From an uncultured Clostridia bacterium (GTDB lineage: Bacteria > Bacillota > Clostridia > Christensenellales > Borkfalkiaceae): a stretch of 48,759 nucleotides of DNA. Shown piece after piece: positions 41,637-48,759 of this stretch (position 1 is its first letter; each line of letters starts with the position of its first letter). The position numbers and the translations under genes were made by a program. The notes beneath the pieces are model-generated. The model had not been told where the DNA came from. It saw only the letters and a program-made list of their open reading frames with translations, and did no database searches. The DNA is taken from the NCBI GenBank assembly GCA_944367535.1, contig CALVWQ010000014.1, forward strand, positions 1 to 48,759. Direction: 5' to 3'.

Positions 41637-42656
41637 TTATCTGTCGAAAAATTCTGCGGGATTACCCTCAGTGAGTCTAATGACCTGCTCATCGCTTAAA
41701 CCGACGTCTTTTAACATTACCGTTATATTTTGCGGAACATGCGCAAATCCGTTTCCGCCGTAATTATAAAGCATGCTTTTAAGACATATATCGGTGGTTA
41801 CGAATATCCTGTTTATATAACCCGCATCTGCGAAATTTTTAATTGATAAACATCTTTCGTAATCGTACGCAAACCTGCCGCGTAAAACACCCGTATCGCG
41901 TTTGGGAATAAAAAATTCCTTACCGAAATTATCGTACTCGACATAAACACCTTTATCGAGAAGACGCTTTATATAATCGGGTCTTATACAAACGTCTATA
42001 TGGTCTATACATATTTTTTCGGGTTTAACCCCCATCTCTATCAGTTTATCAGTTATAGCTATCCCGTTTTCTTCCCATAACGCCGTATGAAAATGAATGG
42101 CAGCTCCCGTCTTTAATGAGGCAAGCCCTGACGCAATAACATTCTTCCATTCACACTCGGTTATTACGGCACTCGTTCCTATCTCTCCTATAAACCCTGC
42201 TTTTATGCCGCTGTCCCCAAAACCCTCGGTCAGTTCTTTGACCATTTTATCGGCTATTTCTTCCGCCGAAGCATCCCTGTTCCATTTATCAAGAAATGCG
42301 TCAACATAATATCCGCAACCGAGTACTATATTAACTCCTGATTTTTCACTGATGCGTTTCAAGGCGGCAGGATCGGCAAAAAACGTTGTACAGTCAAAAA
42401 TGGTATTCCCTCCCGCTTCTTTATAAAATTCAAGTTCTTTAACCGCTATTACTTCATCGTTATAAAAAGCGTTGTCCTCTATTGTATAGGGATCGGAATA
42501 AATGGCATGACGGTTTTCAAGTTTCAGTTTTTCATGAAAGTATTTCCCCACACCGTTCTCGGCAAGCATGGGACGAAGATCGCAAAGAATATGTTCGTGC
42601 GGAAGCGCAAAACCGACGTCTTTTTTTTCTATTTTTCTCGTTACAGTTTCAATCAT
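41637..42656 (-). CDS. Phosphotriesterase-family (PTE) hydrolase
   Basis: 339-aa TIM-barrel metal hydrolase of the PTE family. HEH (His20 and His22) is near the N-terminus, and a Glu in GFIGEIGTS takes the place of the carboxylysine, as in the E. coli PHP subgroup. Further ligands are the His in IHFHTA, the His in CIDHID and the Asp in FVTTDIC. Related enzymes hydrolyse lactones or phospho-sugar lactones. ATG 42656 is chosen because GGTGA lies 8 bases before it; a GTG at 42665 is too close to that site. It is the first gene of the module, behind the regulated promoter in the intergenic region. Confidence 0.85.
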   Translation of the reverse strand: MIETVTRKIEKKDVGFALPHEHILCDLRPMLAENGVGKYFHEKLKLENRHAIYSDPYTIEDNAFYNDEVIAVKELEFYKEAGGNTIFDCTTFFADPAALKRISEKSGVNIVLGCGYYVDAFLDKWNRDASAEEIADKMVKELTEGFGDSGIKAGFIGEIGTSAVITECEWKNVIASGLASLKTGAAIHFHTALWEENGIAITDKLIEMGVKPEKICIDHIDVCIRPDYIKRLLDKGVYVEYDNFGKEFFIPKRDTGVLRGRFAYDYERCLSIKNFADAGYINRIFVTTDICLKSMLYNYGGNGFAHVPQNITVMLKDVGLSDEQVIRLTEGNPAEFFDR

Positions 42657-42688
42657 CTTTTTCACCGATATATTTTTTTATTTATTTT

Positions 42689-42717
42689 ATCACACCGATA
42701 TTGTGCCCGCAAGACAA
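42689..42717 (-). promoter_or_regulatory. Probable promoter of the catabolic module
   Basis: On the minus strand TTGTCT (42717-42712), 17 bases, TGTGAT (42694-42689), matching the consensus in 4/6 at each hexamer. It lies about 35 bases before the PTE-family gene and overlaps an inverted repeat (42698-42720), as expected of a regulated promoter. Confidence 0.45.
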
Positions 42718-42720
42718 TAT
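42698..42720. promoter_or_regulatory. Inverted repeat, candidate operator (ATATTGT-N9-ACAATAT)
   Basis: ATATTGT (42698-42704) and ACAATAT (42714-42720) form a perfect 7-bp inverted repeat with 9 bases between. It lies in the divergent spacer between the AraC regulator gene and the catabolic module, overlapping the module's promoter. AraC-type regulators usually bind direct repeats, so it may also serve another factor. Confidence 0.5.
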
Positions 42721-42763
42721 TATGTTTTATTGAGTAATAAATTATGCTTTTTCTTTTTTTACT

Positions 42764-42791
42764 TGACAAAAAAGCACATAGCTGATATGAT
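42764..42791 (+). promoter_or_regulatory. Sigma-A promoter of the AraC gene
   Basis: TTGACA (42764-42769), 16 bases, TATGAT (42786-42791). The expected transcript start (about 42797-42799) falls on the ATG itself, so the mRNA would be leaderless. Confidence 0.65.
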
Positions 42792-42797
42792 ATTGAT

Positions 42798-43682
42798 ATG
42801 AGAAAGTATATAAAACATTCCATTAAGGATACCGTTTTAATTAGGAAAATTCTGGCAATTGATTTGTTCGAATGGGAGTCTGATTACGTTTCAAAGGAAG
42901 AGAATCATGATTTCTGGGAGTTTATTTTCGTCGAGAAGGGCGAATTATGTTACGAGATAGAAAACAAAAAACCCGTTTTGTTAAAAAAAGGCGATATTTT
43001 CTTTCTCTCTCCCAAACAAAATCATGTCATAAGGGCATCTAAAAAAAATCAATCGTCAAAAACTTTTTTCGTCTGCTTTGAATGTAAGTCTTTTATAATT
43101 AACGTTCTCGCCGAGTTTTCCAAACACACAGACGAAAACGACAAGAGATTTCTCTCTTTCCTCATAGATGAGGCGCTTAATACATTTAAGACTTCCTCTT
43201 TTGAAAAACTGACGCCGCTTGAACATCCGAGGCTGGGCGGCGAACAATGTGTTCAGCTATACCTCGAACTGCTTATCATAAATCTTTTGCGAGAACAATC
43301 CGAAAATTCTAATCCTACGATTTTTTTCAAATCCGACGACAACATTCGGGTTATATGCGAAAGAATTTATTTCATGCTTAAAAAAAATATATACAGCTCC
43401 CTCACCATTGACGATATATGCAAGACTTTCAATTACAGCCGCTCCTATATCAGTCATTCATTTAAAACATATTATAATAAATCCATAATAACATGTTTTA
43501 ATGAGTTGAAAATCGAAGAGGCGAAAAAACTGCTGATACGTAACGATATAAGTATTGCCAAAATTTCTGATAAACTTAACTTTTCAGATTTTCATCTTTT
43601 CAACTATACATTTAGAAAATATACCGGAATGTCCCCCTCGGAATACCGAAGTTCTTTTTTCTCTCAATTAAACGAAGAATAA
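42798..43682 (+). CDS. AraC-family transcriptional regulator
   Basis: 294-aa regulator with an N-terminal cupin-like sensing domain (NHDFWEFIFVEKGELCYEI, then LLKKGDIFFLSPKQNH) and a C-terminal pair of helix-turn-helix motifs (about residues 190-290). The latter includes LTIDDICKTFNYSRSYISHSFK and the closing YTGMSPSEYR. Such regulators sense a sugar and activate catabolic genes. It is divergent to the module starting at 42656 and shares its intergenic region. ATG 42798 has no Shine-Dalgarno and lies 7 bases after the -10 box. The 3' end is followed by a stem-loop shared with the convergent DUF4838 gene. Confidence 0.92.
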   Translation: MRKYIKHSIKDTVLIRKILAIDLFEWESDYVSKEENHDFWEFIFVEKGELCYEIENKKPVLLKKGDIFFLSPKQNHVIRASKKNQSSKTFFVCFECKSFIINVLAEFSKHTDENDKRFLSFLIDEALNTFKTSSFEKLTPLEHPRLGGEQCVQLYLELLIINLLREQSENSNPTIFFKSDDNIRVICERIYFMLKKNIYSSLTIDDICKTFNYSRSYISHSFKTYYNKSIITCFNELKIEEAKKLLIRNDISIAKISDKLNFSDFHLFNYTFRKYTGMSPSEYRSSFFSQLNEE

Positions 43683-43690
43683 ATTTAAAC

Positions 43691-43734
43691 CTTATGAGCC
43701 CTCCGCATTATATTAAGCGTAGAGCTCATAAGGT
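43691..43734. terminator. Convergent stem-loop between araC-type and DUF4838 genes
   Basis: A 10-bp stem (43691-43700 with 43725-43734) with a 24-base loop stands between two converging stop codons, flanked by T-rich sequence on the plus side (GGTTTTAG) and a weaker one on the minus side. It is a probable bidirectional terminator of moderate strength. Confidence 0.65.
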
Positions 43735-43764
43735 TTTAGAAAATAAATTCAGTCGACTTTTAAA

Positions 43765-45696
43765 TTAGTTACTTATATTATATTTTTCTTTAATATAATC
43801 TTCGATTTTTATTGATTCTTCTTTCAGCACTCTTCCTATGCGTGCTCTCAGTTTTAAAATTTCGAGTGCAAATTTTTTTTCATCGTCCTCCGATACACCG
43901 GGATAAAAGTCTTTATAAAATTTAAATTTCATCCATATCGGAGTAAACTTCACGCGCTCAAGTCTTAATAAAAGAATATTTCTTTCATCAGCCGAAATGT
44001 TTTTATCGGAAGATATTTCCCTTTCTCCCTCTTCGATTGCCTCGATTGCACGCTCCAAAAGTTTTCCGTCTATATTTTTGGGAACACCTATTTCGTGATA
44101 ACAATTGTATTCGTCATGCCCGACTTCCAAAGACGCGACAACCTCGTCATATCTTTTATCAAGAATTGCAATCATTTTTTTTACGTATTTTGCTGCCGAC
44201 CTGTAATATCCGTTAAGATATTCGTCGGCAAGTTCATTTACGTTAAGATTTTCGTTCCATAAAAGTTTCATCCATACATACTGTTTCATGTCGGATTGCC
44301 AGTCATGCGGCTCATTATACGCGGCGAGCATTATAAAATACTCGACCCCTAATTTTTTCATCAGTTTAACCGTACCGCTTATCTGACCCATTGTTGGATT
44401 GTAAACTATATAGTCGTTAAATATCGCATCGTATCCCCAGAACCAGAAATGTTTACAGATTGACGCCCATGAATTTGTCATTTCAAGCACTTCCGCCGGC
44501 TGTCGATAATCGCCGTAAGGATAATAGTGGAACGACATATATGCAAGCCTTATATAAAGATTATCTACGGGGACGACAGTGGGATCAAGCGGCACATATT
44601 CCCCTTTTTCGTTCTTTTTCACGGGCGCGTGCATGGTCTGCTGATATGCGAAAGTAACGAGTTTAATTTTTCTTCCGCCCAGTTCTCTGTCTGCCCATTT
44701 CTGCAACTCAGTAGCAACTACGTTACAAAATCTTATCACGACTCCCGATGCTTTGTATTTTTCAAGCAAGGATTTATCAGTTACCGGGTCTACACAGTCT
44801 TCCTGGTCTATCTGGAAAAATTCGGCGTCGGGATTTGCGAGAATGTCTTTTTTCATTTCTTCGATGACAATTTTTGCCACGCTTACATCCATGCTTTCAT
44901 CGAGTTTTCCGTCCTCGGTTATGCCGTTAGCCCAATCAATCGTAGGACCGTAGCCTCCGTTTGACCAGACAGGTTCGTGCCCTTCCGCCATGTGATAAAA
45001 TTCGGGATGCGGGTCATAACCCTCTTCAGGAGTGAGAAATTTTCCTTCATAACCCGTTGATTCTTTCGTTCCGTACTTTTCGGCAGGAACAAAATATCTT
45101 GAATTATGAGTACCCTGAACACGCGAAAACAGCGGCGGAGAACCACCGTATTTTTCGTCGAACGAGTGCCAGTTATGCAAGGTGCGCGTATGCGCCGCGA
45201 ATTGCTCATTCCATCCGTCGGGATATGTAGGATAATTCAGATAAGTCCGCAATCTGAACGCAGGCACCGAAGTAATATCCATAACGGGAAATATTATGTC
45301 TTTTTGCTCGGGAACATACGTTTCGTCCACGGAAAAAAATCTTACACCTATAACCTTTTCGATTATCTCATATGCCGCATAAAGAAAACCCCTGTCGGTC
45401 AAAGCATCGGTAAGAATATTTTCCCCGACGGTCTTTATCATGAACCCGTCGCCGTTAAGTTTTTCATAATCCGCGCGTACTCCCGATTTTTCCAAAAGCG
45501 CTGTTTTGCCGATAGATATGTATTTGCCCGTATCAGAATAACTTCCGCAGACGATTTTCAGTTTTGCGCCGCAGCTCTTTTCGGTATAGTAAGCAAGTTC
45601 TTCCGCCGCCTGTTCGTTTGCCGCGGTCGGGACGGCGGGAAGCAGAATATCATATTCTGCCTTTCCCGCTTTTACAAAATAAGTTTTTGTATTCAT
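43765..45696 (-). CDS. DUF4838 family protein, cytoplasmic form
   Basis: 643-aa protein with an N-terminal alpha-glucuronidase-like beta domain (about 1-140) and a TIM-barrel-like DUF4838 part. Typical strings are AYEIIEKVIGVRFFS, the acidic FFQIDQED, RFCNVVATELQKWAD and SICKHFWFWGYDA. No signal peptide is seen, unlike its neighbour. The conserved acidic residues in DQED may be catalytic, but no reaction is proven for the family. The start at 45696 has only AAGAAA upstream. It lies 20 bases after the stop of its paralogue and looks co-transcribed with it. Confidence 0.82.
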   Translation of the reverse strand: MNTKTYFVKAGKAEYDILLPAVPTAANEQAAEELAYYTEKSCGAKLKIVCGSYSDTGKYISIGKTALLEKSGVRADYEKLNGDGFMIKTVGENILTDALTDRGFLYAAYEIIEKVIGVRFFSVDETYVPEQKDIIFPVMDITSVPAFRLRTYLNYPTYPDGWNEQFAAHTRTLHNWHSFDEKYGGSPPLFSRVQGTHNSRYFVPAEKYGTKESTGYEGKFLTPEEGYDPHPEFYHMAEGHEPVWSNGGYGPTIDWANGITEDGKLDESMDVSVAKIVIEEMKKDILANPDAEFFQIDQEDCVDPVTDKSLLEKYKASGVVIRFCNVVATELQKWADRELGGRKIKLVTFAYQQTMHAPVKKNEKGEYVPLDPTVVPVDNLYIRLAYMSFHYYPYGDYRQPAEVLEMTNSWASICKHFWFWGYDAIFNDYIVYNPTMGQISGTVKLMKKLGVEYFIMLAAYNEPHDWQSDMKQYVWMKLLWNENLNVNELADEYLNGYYRSAAKYVKKMIAILDKRYDEVVASLEVGHDEYNCYHEIGVPKNIDGKLLERAIEAIEEGEREISSDKNISADERNILLLRLERVKFTPIWMKFKFYKDFYPGVSEDDEKKFALEILKLRARIGRVLKEESIKIEDYIKEKYNISN

Positions 45697-45716
45697 AAAA
45701 TTTTTCTTATTTATTA

Positions 45717-47780
45717 TTAAATTCCGTAATTAAGTGCGAGATATCCCGCAAGTCCCGTACCTTCATTGAGCATTTTTATGTCGCCATAAACGCTGAGACT
45801 CAAAACTTTCTGAGCAAGGTCAAGTTTAGCCCTTGAATCTTCCAAAGGATACAAAGTAGAGAAATAAAATAATTGCATCCATTTTGGAGTTAATTTTACT
45901 CGCGCTATACGCTCTGAAAGTTTTTCTTTCATCCCCTCGCTTAACGTTTGGTCTTCTTCTATGACCTTTTCCGCCTTCTCCATTATCTCCACCGCCTTAT
46001 CCAACAACCTCGGAGTCAGCGTATCCTCGTTCCCTATCGTTCCGTATGCCCAAAACCATATATCAGGCTCTTCTTTTACCATATAATTTGCAAAATGTGC
46101 ATCGAAAAGATTCATCATTTCTCTCACATACGGCGCTACTATACCGTAATAGCCTTCAAGAAATTCATTGACTAGCGCCGAAACTTCCCGATCGGGATTC
46201 CACATGAGCTTAGACCAAACATAACTCTTTATGTTTGCCTGCCAATCGTTAGGAGAATTTTGAGTGGACTGCATCAACATATACTGCACACCGAGCTCCC
46301 GCATAAGTTGAACCGTGCCGTAAGCCTGCCCGAGTGTCGGCGAATATGAAATATAATCGGTATATACCGCGTCGTATCCCCAGAACCAAAAATGCTTGCA
46401 GATTGACGCCCATTTGACTATTGTATATTTCACTTCATCAGGCTGGCGTTCGTCATCGTAAGGATAATACATGGCGGAAGTATAGGCCAGACGTATATAT
46501 AGATTTTCGACGGGCACGACAGTTTCGTCAATCGGAACATATCCGCCCTTACCGTCGTCCACTACCGGCGCAGACTGCGTCTGCTGATAGGCAAAAGTAA
46601 CGAGATTTATCTTCCTGCCGTCGAGTTCTTCGTCCGCCCATTTCTGCAATTCCGTCGCGACGACGTTACAGAACCTTACAAGCACTCCCGCGGGCGTATA
46701 CTTTTTGACAGTCGGGTCGTCTGCGTCCATAATTACGCCTATGTCCTCCTGGTCGATTACGAAAAATTCGGCGTCGGGATTGGCAAGAGCGTCTTTCTTC
46801 ATCTCTTCTATGACTACTTTGGCAGTACTTATCTCCATGCTTTCGTCAAGTTTTCCGTCTTCCGTAATACCGTTGAGCCAGTTAAGCGTTATACCGCTGC
46901 CCTCACCGCCCGGCTCGTACATCGGAGCCGTACTGCCCGGTTTTATCCACCACAGTTCGGGATGCGGCTCGTATCCTTCCTCTTCGGTCAGAAATTCACC
47001 GCTGTAAAAATCTCTCGTGCCGTATTTTTCGGCGGGCACATAAAACCTCGCGTTATGCGTATTGTTGCCGCGCCTCGAAACATGAGCGCTGCCGCCATAG
47101 TTTTCGGGGATATCGAGCCAGTCGTACATGGTGCGCGTATGCGCTATATATTCCATGTCGGTATTCATAAGAAAAGTAGGAGAATTAAGATATACGCGCA
47201 TTTTAAAAGCCGGAACAGACGTAATATCCATTTCGTTGAACATAACCTTCGTCGCGTTAGGAATATATGTTTCTTCCTCGGTCAGAAATCTTACTCCCAA
47301 AACTTTTTCTATTATTTCATAGGTGCCGTACAAAAACCCTCTGTCCGTTCCAGCGTCTATTATGACGTTTTTCCCGACTGTCTTTATTACAAAACCGTCT
47401 CCGTTGAGAGTATTGTAATCCGTACCGAATGCCGCTTTTTCCAAAAGATCGGTGCGACCTATCGAAATATACGAAACACTGTCAGAATAGTTCGAATCGG
47501 TTACAATCGAAAGTTTTACGCCCGTACTCATACGCGTAAAGTCCACCAACTCGTTTGCCGCCTGTTTCTCCGTTTCGGTGGCTTCCGCAGGAATCATTAC
47601 AGTATATTCGGTCGTACCGTTATTCGCAAGATAGCCTATTTCTTTTTCGGTGTTTATTCCTTCGTAATAATCGCCATATTTATATTCCGCATTTTCTTTA
47701 CTGTTATTACATGCAAATGCAGAACCCGCAACAATTATCAACGACAACATCAAAACCGTAATTTTTATCGCAGTTTTCAT
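45717..47780 (-). CDS. DUF4838 family protein, exported form
   Basis: 687-aa paralogue of the preceding entry, with long shared runs such as SICKHFWFWGYDA and RFCNVVATELQKWAD. It differs by a signal peptide whose hydrophobic core ends at AFAC (Cys24), so it is probably a lipoprotein or is cleaved there. A linker with YKYGDYYEG follows before the common domains. ATG 47780 has AGGAGG; a longer frame to 47819 overlaps the next gene upstream. The acidic VIDQED motif is kept. Role: likely a surface glycan-active or glycan-binding protein. Confidence 0.83.
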   Translation of the reverse strand: MKTAIKITVLMLSLIIVAGSAFACNNSKENAEYKYGDYYEGINTEKEIGYLANNGTTEYTVMIPAEATETEKQAANELVDFTRMSTGVKLSIVTDSNYSDSVSYISIGRTDLLEKAAFGTDYNTLNGDGFVIKTVGKNVIIDAGTDRGFLYGTYEIIEKVLGVRFLTEEETYIPNATKVMFNEMDITSVPAFKMRVYLNSPTFLMNTDMEYIAHTRTMYDWLDIPENYGGSAHVSRRGNNTHNARFYVPAEKYGTRDFYSGEFLTEEEGYEPHPELWWIKPGSTAPMYEPGGEGSGITLNWLNGITEDGKLDESMEISTAKVVIEEMKKDALANPDAEFFVIDQEDIGVIMDADDPTVKKYTPAGVLVRFCNVVATELQKWADEELDGRKINLVTFAYQQTQSAPVVDDGKGGYVPIDETVVPVENLYIRLAYTSAMYYPYDDERQPDEVKYTIVKWASICKHFWFWGYDAVYTDYISYSPTLGQAYGTVQLMRELGVQYMLMQSTQNSPNDWQANIKSYVWSKLMWNPDREVSALVNEFLEGYYGIVAPYVREMMNLFDAHFANYMVKEEPDIWFWAYGTIGNEDTLTPRLLDKAVEIMEKAEKVIEEDQTLSEGMKEKLSERIARVKLTPKWMQLFYFSTLYPLEDSRAKLDLAQKVLSLSVYGDIKMLNEGTGLAGYLALNYGI

Positions 47781-47793
47781 ATTTTTCCTCCTT

Positions 47794-48759
47794 TCAGCGC
47801 ACGTTGAACGTAAATTCAATCACGTTATAATTCCCCGAAGAGTCAAATGCACAATATAATATTCTGTAATAACCTTCTCTGTCAAATTTATAAACATCTC
47901 CTCCGGAGAATTTTTCGTAGGTATAATCGGGATTACAAATAAGAATATATGAATTTATTGCTTCTACGGAATCGATATTGTCAGTTACACTCATTCCAGC
48001 GAGCGTGATTTCCGAACCAAACGCATATTCCTCATCATATTCCCCGTCAACAGTTATTTCGGGTGCGATATTATCTATAACCGTAATATAATACTGTATT
48101 TTGTTTGTTACACCGTTTAAATCCTCGACGTTGAACGCAAGCAAATATGTCCCGAGTTTATCAAGTTTGAAAATCCTGCTTTCATTGCAGTCGGCTTCGG
48201 AAAGCAATACGGTCTTGTCGGGCGCAGTAAACGAAACGCTTATAGTTGAAATTCCGCAGATAATATCCGTCGCAAAAGCCGAAGGAACGATAAAATCGGA
48301 ATAAACTACGATATTTTCGGACTCAATATTGCTTATCGGTGCAAGTTGCGGCGCAATGAGATCCCCGTATGAAATCGCGTTCACGTCAAGAGGTTGGTTG
48401 CCGAGTTTAAGAAGAGTTATGTCCGAACGCTCCTTCACATTGCAAAATCTGAATGAAACGTTCATTACTCCGCGCGTAAATCCCGTAAATATCGAGCCGT
48501 CCGTACAATATTCGAGTTCCGCTATTTTGACAAGGTTTAAATTATATATACTATGGTCGGAATTATCGTAATAAAAATGTTTCCTCTCTGCAGCGGCGAC
48601 AGAACTCGACAAACCGTATTTAAGAGTATCGAATGTGCCGTTTTTATCCTGTACACGGAAGTTTTCGGTGAGTGTGGCGTTATTGTAAACACGGAACACG
48701 ACACTGTTTGCGGCATCGAAACTGTCGGTAAGGGTAACTTCCAGATATTCGTATTTAAC
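47794..48759 (-). CDS. Large secreted Ig-domain protein, C-terminal part (cut by window end)
   Basis: The reading frame is open to the right edge of the window (322 codons seen). The C-terminal 110 residues form a bacterial Ig-like domain of the DUF5011/HYR type, with DNIAPEITVDGEYDEEY and AGMSVTDNI. The remaining part has beta-rich, secreted-protein character. The gene ends 13 bases before the exported DUF4838 gene, so both are probably in one transcript. No C-terminal sorting signal is seen. The true start lies outside the window; the in-frame GTG at 48699 is internal. Confidence 0.75.
   Translation of the reverse strand, partial: VKYEYLEVTLTDSFDAANSVVFRVYNNATLTENFRVQDKNGTFDTLKYGLSSSVAAAERKHFYYDNSDHSIYNLNLVKIAELEYCTDGSIFTGFTRGVMNVSFRFCNVKERSDITLLKLGNQPLDVNAISYGDLIAPQLAPISNIESENIVVYSDFIVPSAFATDIICGISTISVSFTAPDKTVLLSEADCNESRIFKLDKLGTYLLAFNVEDLNGVTNKIQYYITVIDNIAPEITVDGEYDEEYAFGSEITLAGMSVTDNIDSVEAINSYILICNPDYTYEKFSGGDVYKFDREGYYRILYCAFDSSGNYNVIEFTFNVR

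Noticed and set aside
46962-47807. 281-codon plus-strand frame opposite the exported DUF4838 gene
   Set aside because: Antisense shadow of a well-supported gene with an AGGAGG site and signal peptide; no ribosome site of its own.
1-48759. CRISPR array or prophage
   Set aside because: No regularly spaced short repeats, cas genes, integrase, capsid or tail genes were seen anywhere in the window.

Overview
The window looks like the chromosome of a spore-forming, low-GC Gram-positive anaerobe (class Clostridia, probably a gut lineage). The first 100 bases encode the N-terminus of the spore coat morphogenetic ATPase SpoIVA, behind a near-consensus sigma-E promoter. Shine-Dalgarno sites are strong (AGGAGG type). 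Several genes start with TTG, and divisome, glycan-use and secreted-protein genes have Clostridia-type architecture.

Bases 1-18600 are mostly housekeeping. A minus-strand unit (about 6.5 kb down to 185) carries a small membrane protein, pncB, a DivIVA-like coiled coil, lspA, an RluD-type pseudouridine synthase, a 92-aa membrane protein, der and plsY; spoIVA follows under its own promoter. A second minus-strand unit (8.6 to 6.6 kb) has a GlmU acetyltransferase domain without its uridyltransferase half, then glmM. It faces an MTA/SAH nucleosidase and an AlkD-like gene. Next come trmB (with an altered DPWPK motif), a tRNA-Pro(GGG), a nearly gene-free stretch of about 0.9 kb, and a tightly coupled RNase J / TrmR / U32-hydroxylase unit that points to mo5U34 tRNA modification. 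A divergent serC-serA pair ends in a bidirectional terminator.

Bases 18600-42660 form one minus-strand run that reads as a Gram-positive glycan-utilisation locus. At its head (42.66 to 37.3 kb) is a five-gene catabolic module: phosphotriesterase-family lactonase/esterase-like enzyme, two amidohydrolase-2 proteins (one lacking its metal ligands), a fucose/arabinose-isomerase-family enzyme, and a creatinase-like M24 protein. Behind it come a TIM-barrel protein, two sugar ABC permeases, a solute-binding lipoprotein and a TIM-barrel lipoprotein, with no ATPase. Two large secreted paralogues with a 37-aa peptide gene between them follow, and then cytoplasmic enzymes: GH36, GH20, an ASRT-like protein, a GH78-like protein and a CE6-type esterase. 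A divergent AraC regulator (42798-43682) with an apparently leaderless start sits at the head of the run.

Bases 43765 to the end hold a pair of DUF4838 proteins, one cytoplasmic and one exported, and the 3' part of a large secreted Ig-domain protein. The simplest model is that surface proteins bind or trim a complex galactose/HexNAc/rhamnose-containing glycan, the ABC system imports oligosaccharides, cytoplasmic glycosidases split them, and the five-gene module processes an unusual released sugar or sugar acid. The substrate cannot be fixed from sequence alone.
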